Below are positions 1-6,054 of a stretch of DNA of 10,270 bases, one piece after another. A program made the position numbers and the translations under genes. Numbering within the stretch: the stretch's first letter is position 1; each line of letters begins with the position of its first letter. Source of the stretch: Acidobacteriota bacterium (GTDB lineage: Bacteria; Acidobacteriota; Terriglobia; Terriglobales; Acidobacteriaceae); contig JAJZDO010000670.1 in assembly GCA_021805955.1 (NCBI GenBank), forward strand, positions 1 to 10,270, read 5' to 3'. The notes beneath the pieces are model-generated. The model saw only the letters and a list, made by a program, of their open reading frames with translations, had not been told where the DNA came from and ran no database searches.

Positions 1-1
1 G

Positions 2-127
2 CTTCGCCGCCAAGCCAAAGCCTGGAATCGCCGCGCCAATCGCGACCAGATCACGGTCAAGTGGAAGTTCACCAGAAAACTGGCACGCCTCAAACTCAAT
101 TACTCATTCAAACGGTCACGGTACTAG
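2..127 (+). mobile_element. IS630-type transposase, 3' end only
   Basis: The last 41 codons of a reading frame that enters from the left edge and stops with TAG. The peptide contains AWNRRANRDQITVKWKFTRK, rich in Arg/Lys, which resembles the end of IS630-family (DDE, Tc1/mariner-like) transposases, where a WNRR..NRD...W.FT...AR pattern precedes a short basic tail. The DDE catalytic core would lie left of the window, so activity cannot be judged. The adjacent minus-strand gene reads towards this end and stops inside it, which fits an insertion. The terminal inverted repeat should lie just after the stop, but the partner end is outside the window and cannot be compared. The family call rests on the short tail only. 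Confidence 0.6.
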
Positions 128-234
128 ATGGGAGGAACGGAGACGCCCGCCGGTTGACTTGCCTTCTGCGCAAGTGAGGTCGCCGCAGTCAAGGTAACGA
201 AAATGGCCAAGGCGAACAGGGGTTTAACGTCCAA
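124..234 (-). pseudogene. Signal-peptide remnant of a secreted protein, cut off beside the IS630 end
   Basis: A short minus-strand frame of 36 codons starts with TTG at 234, with GGAG 7 nt upstream and an in-frame TGA shortly before it. The product is MDVKPLFALAIFVTLTAATS followed by LAQKASQPAGVSVPPI. This is a textbook Sec signal peptide: short positive n-region, hydrophobic core, and S-L-A before Q as cleavage site. Almost no mature protein follows. The stop codon (TAG, 124-126) overlaps the transposase stop on the other strand. The simplest reading is a secreted-protein gene interrupted by the IS element, with its body lost or left of the window. It follows the secreted 461-aa gene on the same strand, so both may once have been co-transcribed. 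Alternatively it is a chance frame, though the ribosome site and signal peptide together argue against that. Confidence 0.5.
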
Positions 235-357
235 GGGGAGTCTCCGTAGGTATTTTCAAGATGCGTGTTCGCGGGTCATCGGCTGGCACACCGCGCCGAT
301 CGAAGGTTAAGCCAACAGCGTGCGTCCAGTAACGCGAAAGATTTGCTCATAATACTT

Positions 358-1743
358 TCAATCCGCCTTAGAAGGAGCAGGCTGAAGCTCCGTCGCGGGA
401 AGCGGGTTCTGAGTCGGTATAGTTGTCACTTCAATCCGGCTATTCTTCACAAAGACAACATTCTGACCGTGGACCAGCCAGCGTTCATAGACGGAGAGGC
501 CGGCCGCGTAGAAACCGATGCCCGCCGCTAAATTCGGGGAGCCTGCCACGATGCCGACCGCGCGGCCGATGATTCCAAATCCGTTGGATGATACGGCGGC
601 GTTACCGGCGAAGTTTCCGTCCTGATCTAGCGCGCGTCCCGCGAGAAAGGTCAGCACTACGGGGACGATGATACGATTTTGGGGTTTGGACTGCACCTCG
701 CCTTCAGAGTTGATTTGCAGCTGTTGCGATTTGCTTGCATCCGCGCCCGCGAGCGTGCCATGGACATGTTGAGCGGGCGCGCCTGGCAGCTTCAGTTCAC
801 GGAAATCGAAGCGCAGTTTTCCTGCCCGGCCGAAGGATCGCGCGGGCTTGGCCTGGGTGATCGTCCCCACCAATATCGATCCTTCGGGAACCTCCAGAGT
901 ACGGTCTGGCGTGAATATCGGTTCAGCAACCAGCGCTTCAAACGTGTTTCCCTTCTTCTGGTCGGATGAGCTGATCGTCTGCTGAAGATAAGCGCGCAGT
1001 CGCCACGCCGACTTGATGTCCGACTCCTTCTTTGCCTGCGAAGGTGATGTCGATGGCGGCTTGGGCGACACGCTGGACGCTGCGGCAGAATTGCTCTGCG
1101 CATTTCCAGACGCTTCATCTTTCTTGAGAGTGAGCGGTTGCGCCAGCATTGCCGTCCACATCGTTGCCGTTTCGATTCTCTCCGGGTGATATGGAAGTTG
1201 ATGGTAGAGCAGCTGAACCAGCCGGTCTTTTCGTCCTGGGGCTGTCACCAGCGCGAGAGTATCTTTGGCGTGCACCTTGACCTGAGCGAGCTGGCGGGCA
1301 AAGAATGATGGCGATTGCTTGGAGGCAGGCGTGGAAAGATGCAGGACGGGCGCGCCGTCTGTGGCATCGCCGCTGACAATGGGATGGATGGTCCCGTCAG
1401 GGAGTACCAGTTGGTCGAAGCGAACGACCGGAATATGGTAAGGCGTAAAGTCCCCTCCCAGCCGAGCGTGGATGCGTCGGCTGCGGTCGGGTTTGAGCGC
1501 GACAACCCTGCCGCGCACAATGCTGCCCGTCGGAATGGCCAATCGATTCTGGGCGTAGACCGGGTAGAGTAAGCGGCAATCTAAAAGTTTCCCTGTTTTC
1601 ATGGGAACGTGCTTGCCGAGTTGGATTGCGAGCGGAGTCGCCACAGGAACTTGAACGGACGGCTCTTGCGCAACCAGCCCGGACGCAGCCATGATGAACG
1701 ACAGCAAGCCGAGGAATCGTAACAGTGCGCGTGTGTCGCTCAT
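358..1743 (-). CDS. Secreted hypothetical protein with two similar beta-type domains
   Basis: 461 aa with a Sec signal peptide (about residues 1-25, ending SGLVAQ), so it is exported. I do not recognise a named family. Two parts look alike. Residues 48-122 contain NRLAIPTGSIVRGRVVALKP followed by FDQLVLPDG. Residues 266-334 contain RTLEVPEGSILVGTITQAKP followed by FRELKLPGA. This pattern (an 'IP.GS...G.V' strand, then 'L.LPDG') recalls the C-terminal beta-barrel of TrbI/VirB10 proteins, but here it is duplicated and no other conjugation gene is nearby. A Ser/Pro/Lys-rich linker (about 208-242) separates the halves. A Gly/Ala-rich hydrophobic stretch (about 388-418) precedes a short tail. The start has no clear ribosome site, but a promoter-like sequence ends about 15 nt upstream of the ATG. 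Function unknown, probably periplasmic or envelope-associated. Confidence 0.75.
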   Translation of the reverse strand: MSDTRALLRFLGLLSFIMAASGLVAQEPSVQVPVATPLAIQLGKHVPMKTGKLLDCRLLYPVYAQNRLAIPTGSIVRGRVVALKPDRSRRIHARLGGDFTPYHIPVVRFDQLVLPDGTIHPIVSGDATDGAPVLHLSTPASKQSPSFFARQLAQVKVHAKDTLALVTAPGRKDRLVQLLYHQLPYHPERIETATMWTAMLAQPLTLKKDEASGNAQSNSAAASSVSPKPPSTSPSQAKKESDIKSAWRLRAYLQQTISSSDQKKGNTFEALVAEPIFTPDRTLEVPEGSILVGTITQAKPARSFGRAGKLRFDFRELKLPGAPAQHVHGTLAGADASKSQQLQINSEGEVQSKPQNRIIVPVVLTFLAGRALDQDGNFAGNAAVSSNGFGIIGRAVGIVAGSPNLAAGIGFYAAGLSVYERWLVHGQNVVFVKNSRIEVTTIPTQNPLPATELQPAPSKAD

Positions 1744-1757
1744 GCGGGTCTAAAAAG

Positions 1758-1786
1758 ACTGTACCGATTCTTGTCGGGCATGTCAC
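1758..1786 (-). promoter_or_regulatory. Candidate sigma-70 promoter for the 461-aa secreted protein
   Basis: Read on the minus strand, GTGACA (1786-1781; five of six matches to TTGACA) lies 17 nt upstream of TACAGT (1763-1758; four of six to TATAAT). Transcription would begin near 1751, only about 8 nt before the ATG at 1743. This near-leaderless layout agrees with the absence of a Shine-Dalgarno sequence there. It is a consensus match only. Confidence 0.3.
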
Positions 1787-1833
1787 AAATGTGGAAACCA
1801 TACAGACAGCGTTGACGCCGATGCGCTCCGCGT

Positions 1834-2454
1834 TCATGGTTGCACCGTGGCTCGGCTGTCCACTTCGATGGCGACCGTTTTCCCGACACGCAGGATAAAG
1901 GTACTGGGGTCTTTCAATCCCCATTGAACGTAGGGCACAACGAATTGGGTACCTGCGCGGAGTGAATTATCCGTTTGAGGCATCACGTGAATGTGCAATC
2001 GGAGCGGGTGATCTTCGCCATGCAGACGAAAAATTCCATCCACGGCAATCGACTGGTCCTTAGTGAAATCGAAATTGCCTGAAGCGTACGTGGGGCGAAA
2101 GGTGACATCGGGATACCGATCGCTTTCGAGAACGCTCTTCTCCATTCTCTCATCACGCGCCGTGTCCCCGCTTTCACCACTTTTGGCATCGACAACGATC
2201 AGTCCGTCCGCGGCTCCCGTGGCTGGATTCAGATGAATCACTCCGCTCTTGAGAGTAAAGGCGCCATGGGCGGTATGGAGAACGGCCTGCAACGTCCAGT
2301 GAATCGATGTTCTCGCGGAATCAAGAGTTACCGTCACCTCATCGTGCGTGTTATTGGCGGCCAGGGCCGAATCCGACAAAAGGAGCAGGCAGAACAGTAC
2401 GAGACTTGCAGCGGCGGCCTTGCCAATATTCCCGCGATAAAAAACGCTTTGCAT
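1834..2454 (-). CDS. YceI-family periplasmic protein
   Basis: 206 aa. Residues 1-32 are a signal peptide (hydrophobic core VLFCLLLL, cleavage after SDSALA). The mature part is a YceI-like lipocalin-type beta-barrel. It shows the [20 protein letters not shown] opening, then the family hallmark [10 protein letters not shown]...[13 protein letters not shown], and the late V.G.F.LHGE.HP.R motif. YceI proteins are periplasmic and bind long polyisoprenoid or amphiphilic ligands; some are stress-induced. Length is normal for the family. The ATG at 2454 is well supported by AGGAG 5 nt upstream. The next gene on the strand starts 90 nt downstream and has its own promoter candidate. A GAGTCTTAA element (2475-2483) just upstream resembles half of the putative BlaI operator at 5929. 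Confidence 0.9.
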   Translation of the reverse strand: MQSVFYRGNIGKAAAASLVLFCLLLLSDSALAANNTHDEVTVTLDSARTSIHWTLQAVLHTAHGAFTLKSGVIHLNPATGAADGLIVVDAKSGESGDTARDERMEKSVLESDRYPDVTFRPTYASGNFDFTKDQSIAVDGIFRLHGEDHPLRLHIHVMPQTDNSLRAGTQFVVPYVQWGLKDPSTFILRVGKTVAIEVDSRATVQP

Positions 2455-2515
2455 CGATTCTCCTCTAGCGTCCTGAGTCTTAAATTCGTTAAAGAAATGA
2501 TTTTCGGTCTTGTAT

Positions 2516-2541
2516 CAGGGCACGACTTCCAGCCTGCCCTG
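2516..2541. repeat. REP-like hairpin
   Basis: CAGGGCA (2516-2522) and TGCCCTG (2535-2541) are perfect 7-bp inverted arms around a 12-nt loop. The right arm continues into GAGCGGAGCCGAAGGGT. Motifs like CCCTTCGGCTCCGCTCAGGG are often seen as dispersed intergenic palindromes in environmental bacterial genomes (recalled, not searched). Only one copy is visible here. Confidence 0.45.
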
Positions 2542-2580
2542 AGCGGAGCCGAAGGGTGCCGTAAATGGAGCAAAACAGAT

Positions 2581-2745
2581 GGGCTTTACAGGCTGCGGAA
2601 AAACTCAATTTCTCGGAAGGGATAAAAAATGGATCGCGCCAGGATGCACCAGGAACGATCCGCGAGGCCTGAGTGATTGTTTTCCATCCCGCAAATTTCT
2701 CCCTTTCGCCATACATTCGGAGTTTTTCCGCAGCCTGTTTAGCCC
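2581..2745. repeat. MITE-like element with 26-bp terminal inverted repeats
   Basis: The sequence at 2581-2606 (beginning GGGCTTTACAGGCTG) and the reverse complement of 2720-2745 (beginning GGGCTAAACAGGCTG) match at 24 of 26 positions, sharing CAGGCTGCGGAAAAACTC. The 113 bp between them encodes nothing recognisable. Length (165 bp), long near-perfect ends and intergenic position fit a miniature inverted-repeat transposable element or another dispersed palindromic repeat. As RNA it could also form one long hairpin just downstream of the oxidoreductase gene. No clear target-site duplication is visible at the edges. Confidence 0.6.
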
Positions 2746-2810
2746 TTGCGTGCTGATGTTCGAATCGCTTCCATAAATCGAATTGTTGAATGAACTTCAG
2801 ACTCAGACCT

Positions 2811-3920
2811 CTAGTAGAAACTTGCCTCAAGAAAACTCCAGCCGATTCGTAGTCCCTGCCGCATCGCAAAACGGTACAGGCTCTCGGCGCCGACATGCAC
2901 GGAAAGAAGCTGCTGAAAGTAGTCCGGATGGGATGACAATGTCTTGATCGCGCGACCTTGTATTTGCGGCCAGCGATCCATCGTCAACATCAGCCAACTC
3001 ATGGCATGGGGCAGCCTCCCAATCCTTTTGTGCGCGCGGTTGTAAAGCTCCAAATCTCCCTGATCGATGGCGTTTGCCAGCGAGACAGCTTGGCGGAACG
3101 ATACCGCGAGACCTTCACCGGTAATAGCGTCGGGCGAACCCGAAGCATCGCCGATCAGAGCAACCGAGCGGTTGGCAACGCGGCGAAGTTTCCTGTTGGC
3201 GGAGATGCCGCCGCGGAGCTGCGACATGGTCGGAATACCTTGAAGTCTGGCGGCAACAGATGGAAAAGCGGCGAGAAAATCTCCGTGTGCGAGCTTGGGA
3301 TTTCTTGTGATGAAGACGACGCACACACTGTCGGCGGCAACAGGAGTGAGATAAACCTGGCCGGGCGGTCCCCAGTGTACCTCCACATACTCACTCCACG
3401 GCGCGATGTCGTAGTGACGGCGGAAACCGAAACGCACGCTCTCTCGCTGGACTTCGCCCAGCCCCGCCCACTTTCGGATGCCTGATGCGTGCCCGTCGGC
3501 ACCGACCAGATATCGAAACGATATCGTCCTTCCATTGACAAGGGCGGAGCGGTTGTCCAGCAACTTGGCTCGACTGCCCCACAGCACCGGAACACCCGCT
3601 TCGCGGGCCCGGTCGGCAATCAGCCCATGCAATTTCGTGCGTCGCACTCCGATGCCGGTACCGTTGGGAAAGTCCGCATGGACCCGATGCGCGGGGTTGT
3701 TGAAGCGGATGCCGCGAAAGCGATGGCCGTGCTCCTCCGTAATGTCCAGGCCGAGTTCGCGCAGGGAAGCGAGGGCATCTGGCATCAGCCCTTCAGCACA
3801 GCCTTTGTCTATCGCCGGCCCCAGAGCTTCGACCACAAGACATTCGATGCCTTTTTGCCGTAACGCAATTGCCGCTGCCAATCCGGCGGGACCACCGCCG
3901 AGAATGAGGACGTCCGTCAT
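2811..3920 (-). CDS. FAD-dependent oxidoreductase/monooxygenase (geranylgeranyl-reductase-like)
   Basis: 369 aa from ATG 3920; an in-frame TTG at 3953 would add 11 residues. ATG is preferred because the protein then opens with MTDVLILGGGPAGLAAAIAL, the Rossmann dinucleotide-binding motif (GGGPAG at 8-13). Neither start has a strong ribosome site. Also visible are GCAEGLMP (40-47), a DG motif in YLVGADGHASGIRKW (D142) and the flavin-binding GD motif in ALIGDASGSPDAITGEGL (G257-D258). This order is that of the p-hydroxybenzoate hydroxylase / geranylgeranyl reductase superfamily. The (I)DK.C.EGLMP block is, from memory, typical of oxidoreductases near lipid or type III polyketide genes. Substrate unknown. 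It lies 76 nt (43 nt with TTG) behind the aminotransferase on the same strand, so co-transcription is likely. Confidence 0.85.
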   Translation of the reverse strand: MTDVLILGGGPAGLAAAIALRQKGIECLVVEALGPAIDKGCAEGLMPDALASLRELGLDITEEHGHRFRGIRFNNPAHRVHADFPNGTGIGVRRTKLHGLIADRAREAGVPVLWGSRAKLLDNRSALVNGRTISFRYLVGADGHASGIRKWAGLGEVQRESVRFGFRRHYDIAPWSEYVEVHWGPPGQVYLTPVAADSVCVVFITRNPKLAHGDFLAAFPSVAARLQGIPTMSQLRGGISANRKLRRVANRSVALIGDASGSPDAITGEGLAVSFRQAVSLANAIDQGDLELYNRAHKRIGRLPHAMSWLMLTMDRWPQIQGRAIKTLSSHPDYFQQLLSVHVGAESLYRFAMRQGLRIGWSFLEASFY

Positions 3921-3996
3921 GTCATTTTTTGGCGTCAAGTTTGCGGAGATCAAACCCCTACTTCCCTTTGTCGGTTTCAGAGCATGGGAATGGCGG

Positions 3997-5382
3997 CTAC
4001 GCGGTTATCGCTCTGCGGCCTAAATTGAGCGCGTCAGACCAGAAGGATGCGGACGAATGCATCGTATCGACAACATCGCGTACGGCAGCGACGCAATCAT
4101 GCATTTGTTGTTCGGAGACTACGAGGGGAGGAGCGATTTTGAGCACCATGAAGTTGTTTCCGCAGATTTGCGTGAGAATGTTCTTTTCTTTGAAAAGCCG
4201 CATCACCAGGATCTGTCCAAACAAAGCAGGATGAATTGCTTTGAATGCCTCGAACGAGAATTTCATCGAAACGCTGCATGGCGCCTGAAATTCGATTCCG
4301 GTGAGCATACCTTCGCCGCGCACCTCCTTGACCATCTCAAAGGAAGCGAGCGCGGCGCGCAGGCGGTCACGCAGTTCGACACCCATCGTGTCGGCTCGCT
4401 CCGCAAGCCGCTCGCGGCTCAGGACCTTCAGCGTGGCCAACCCAGCCCGCATCGCCAGCGCGTTCTCGCTGAAGGTTGAAGTATGGATGAAGGCCCGCCG
4501 CAACGAATGAAAGACAGACTTATAAATTATATCCGTCATCAGAACTGCGCCGATCGGAACCAGGCCTCCGCTCAGTGCGTTGGCTAGAACAATCATGTCC
4601 GGCTGTACATCGTAGCGCTCCGCCGCGAGAAATCTGCCCGTTCGTCCGATGCCGGTCTGCACTTCATCCAGTACGAAGAGCGTACCGTACTTCAGACAGA
4701 GACGCTGCGCGCTGGCGAGATATCCCGCCGGAGGAAGGATGATTCCGGCCTCCGCCTGGATCGGCTCCAGTACTACAGCCGCGACCGTGCGCTCTTTGAG
4801 CAGCTTTTCGAGCTTTGTCAAATCGCCAAACGGCACAGCGTGCGTGCCGTCGAGCATTTGCCCAAAATCCTCGCGCCAAAAATCGTTGCCCATCAGGGAG
4901 AGAGCGCCGCAGGTAAGCCCGTGGAATGCGCCAGAGGCGTATACGATGCCGGGTCGACCTGTGCAGGCGCGTGCAAACTTGATCACCGCCTCAATGGCCT
5001 CACTGCCGGAGCTGCAGAAGAATGTTTTCGAGACTTTGCCGCCAGACTGTTCGCATAATATGGAAGCGAGTTGACCGGCGCTCTCGACTACATTGCTCTG
5101 CAACATCGTTGGCGTCTGAGCGTGCAGCTCAGCCATCAGTTCGGCGACGATATACGGGTGGTTATGGCCGGCGTTATGGACGCAGTAACCGGACAGGCAA
5201 TCCAGAATCACGCGGCCGTCGTCGGTATACAGCTCAGCGCCGCTGGAACGCGTGTAGCGGACGTTCATGCCAAGCACATCGAGCAGTTTGACCCAGATCG
5301 GATTGACGCGTTGGCTGTATAGCCGCTGGCCATTCAACTCAACCGGGTCAAGGTGAATGCCAGAGAGTCCCGAATGTGGCAC
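3997..5382 (-). CDS. Class-III PLP aminotransferase homologue lacking the catalytic lysine
   Basis: 461 aa, full length for fold-type I class-III aminotransferases (ornithine / acetylornithine / GABA type). Family motifs are in order: LSGYCVHNAGHNHP (63-76), phosphate-binding SSGSEA (124-129), aromatic FHG (153-155), EPIQAEAG (206-213), and DEVQTGIGRTG (239-249) with D239 for the pyridine nitrogen. The segment that should read LAK/GKALSGG reads LANALSGG: residue 268, the Schiff-base lysine position, is Asn (AAC at 4579-4581). The D239-to-268 spacing of 29 equals D263-to-K292 of human ornithine aminotransferase, so the alignment is firm. The rest of the gene is intact, so this is either a recent inactivating change, a sequencing error, or a pseudo-enzyme using PLP differently. 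The N-terminal NP.WVKLLDVLGMNVRY...G block resembles aminotransferases placed near hopanoid genes (recalled). Start is GTG; AAGGGG lies about 12 nt upstream. Confidence 0.88.
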   Translation of the reverse strand: MPHSGLSGIHLDPVELNGQRLYSQRVNPIWVKLLDVLGMNVRYTRSSGAELYTDDGRVILDCLSGYCVHNAGHNHPYIVAELMAELHAQTPTMLQSNVVESAGQLASILCEQSGGKVSKTFFCSSGSEAIEAVIKFARACTGRPGIVYASGAFHGLTCGALSLMGNDFWREDFGQMLDGTHAVPFGDLTKLEKLLKERTVAAVVLEPIQAEAGIILPPAGYLASAQRLCLKYGTLFVLDEVQTGIGRTGRFLAAERYDVQPDMIVLANALSGGLVPIGAVLMTDIIYKSVFHSLRRAFIHTSTFSENALAMRAGLATLKVLSRERLAERADTMGVELRDRLRAALASFEMVKEVRGEGMLTGIEFQAPCSVSMKFSFEAFKAIHPALFGQILVMRLFKEKNILTQICGNNFMVLKIAPPLVVSEQQMHDCVAAVRDVVDTMHSSASFWSDALNLGRRAITA

Positions 5383-5384
5383 GA

Positions 5385-5510
5385 TCAGTCACCCCTTCTA
5401 GCGTGTATCCATTGAGTGTTGCCAGAAAGCTTCATCAAGGTTTTCATTCGTCTCTCAAAATGGCGCCGAGGGGAATCGTAAGTATTTAAGACATAGAAAA
5501 TCTTCAACAT
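5385..5510 (-). CDS. Possible 41-aa basic small protein, overlapping the preceding stop (TAATG)
   Basis: A short frame starts with ATG at 5510, sharing one base with the TAA of the 35-aa membrane peptide (TAATG), and ends with TGA 2 nt before the GTG of the aminotransferase. The peptide starts MLKIFYVLNTYDSPRRHFER and is rich in Arg/Lys, with no recognised domain. The tight stop/start joints are what translational coupling looks like and are its main support. Against it: no own ribosome site, AT-leaning third codon positions unlike the neighbouring enzymes, and an imperfect copy of the putative repressor palindrome inside (5473-5494). That would instead make the stretch a promoter region. Confidence 0.27.
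   Translation of the reverse strand: MLKIFYVLNTYDSPRRHFERRMKTLMKLSGNTQWIHARRGD
5473..5494. promoter_or_regulatory. Imperfect copy of the putative BlaI-type operator
   Basis: TTAAGACAT (5486-5494) is identical to the right arm of the palindrome at 5929-5950, and the identity extends to TTAAGACATAG. At the same 4-nt spacing the left side reads GAATCGTAA, five of nine matches to the perfect arm ATGTCTTAA. It lies about 90 nt upstream of the aminotransferase start. If bound by the divergent repressor it would put the aminotransferase/oxidoreductase pair in that regulon. Confidence 0.35.
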
Positions 5511-5617
5511 TAGCGGGCACATAGAAAAAATCCACCGATCAGAAGAAGCCCAAGCAAGGCAACCACTGCAACGGTGTAGAAAAGGTACGACACCGGAATA
5601 TCGCCATCGTCAACCAT
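5510..5617 (-). CDS. 35-aa single-span membrane peptide
   Basis: A 35-codon frame too short for usual gene calling. Start ATG at 5617 has GGAG 6 nt upstream. The peptide opens MVDDGDIPVSYLFY, then a hydrophobic segment of about 20 residues (VAVVALLGLLLIGGFFL), ending CAR. An acidic N-terminus, one transmembrane helix and a short C-terminal Cys-Ala-Arg are typical of small membrane proteins that modulate or anchor a partner. It heads a possible minus-strand operon ahead of the 41-aa frame, the aminotransferase and the oxidoreductase. Function unknown. It could be a chance hydrophobic frame, but the ribosome site and TAATG joint raise its odds. Confidence 0.45.
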   Translation of the reverse strand: MVDDGDIPVSYLFYTVAVVALLGLLLIGGFFLCAR

Positions 5618-5928
5618 GAGAAACTCCAAACCCAAAGCAGTCTGCGGGAACTGCGCGGAAAAATATTGTCCCGATCTCGGCACGTCTTCTTTTTACAGAC
5701 GTGGCGTATGAAGGCATCCTGAATATTTGTAGGCGGGAAATCCCGGCGGAACGGCTCCATGGAACAGCGATATCGCGAATCTTCTGCCGCACTCCGTATA
5801 CTCGTATCTGGCGGCCTTTCCGTATACAAGGGTTTGCGGAGCGAGTTGTCGTTCTTCGCGCATGTTTGGCTGTTACTGCAGTCTGTTTGGCCGCATCCGA
5901 TTCTTTCCAAAGTGCGGCGCGCCATCTA
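5618..5928. other. Shared intergenic region between divergent units
   Basis: About 310 bp with no convincing gene on either strand. The minus frame 5539-5925 and plus frame 5701-5937 have no domain and unlikely composition. It must carry the promoter of the minus-strand small-ORF/aminotransferase unit. Visible elements are a 7-bp stem-loop (5681-5703) and two copies of CCGTATAC (5794-5801 and 5820-5827) 26 bp apart, each containing the palindrome GTATAC. Confidence 0.6.
5681..5703. repeat. Stem-loop in the leader of the minus-strand unit
   Basis: CACGTCT (5681-5687) and AGACGTG (5697-5703) are perfect 7-bp inverted arms with a 9-nt loop, about 65 nt upstream of the 35-aa peptide start. It could be an operator or an RNA hairpin. 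No U-run follows on either strand at the position needed for an intrinsic terminator. Confidence 0.4.
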
Positions 5929-5950
5929 ATGTCTTAACGTATTAAGACAT
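5929..5950. promoter_or_regulatory. Perfect palindrome, likely operator of the BlaI-type repressor
   Basis: ATGTCTTAA (5929-5937) and TTAAGACAT (5942-5950) are perfect 9-bp inverted arms around CGTA. BlaI/MecI/CopY repressors bind as dimers to such dyads in their own promoter. A possible -10 box TCTAAT (5925-5930) overlaps the left arm, so bound repressor would block initiation; no good -35 is evident. The repressor gene begins 51 nt (ATG 6001) or 105 nt (ATG 6055) downstream. The arm recurs at 5486-5494, and a related TTAAGACTC is at 5979-5987. Confidence 0.6.
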
Positions 5951-6054
5951 AGCAAGTCAAATGAACACCTGAAAACACTTAAGACTCCGTCCCTCTTTTC
6001 ATGAGAGACTGCGCTCATTACAATTTGATACAGACGCCGGAAGGTGTGAGGCAG

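Larger units (their letters stand above)
2455..2810. other. Gene-free stretch between yceI-like and oxidoreductase genes
   Basis: About 356 bp without a convincing gene. Open frames here (for example 2489-2896 minus and 2233-2625 plus) run across repeat sequence and into neighbouring genes and show no recognisable domain. It holds the promoter region of the YceI gene, a REP-like hairpin (2516-2541) and an element with long inverted ends (2581-2745). The latter lies 65 nt past the oxidoreductase stop and could act as a transcription end. Confidence 0.7.

Noticed and set aside
2489..2896. 135-aa minus-strand frame between the oxidoreductase and YceI genes
   Set aside because: It overlaps the oxidoreductase end in another frame and reads through the inverted-repeat element; no domain.
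5616..5711. Plus-strand 31-aa frame with CGNCAEKYC (zinc-knuckle-like cysteines), whose ATG overlaps the start of the minus-strand membrane peptide
   Set aside because: No ribosome binding site near the ATG, and the opposite frame has a good one. The cysteine spacing in such a short frame can be chance.
5539..5925. 128-aa minus-strand frame in the divergent region
   Set aside because: Cys/Arg-rich product without domain or ribosome site; it overlaps the membrane-peptide gene in another frame.
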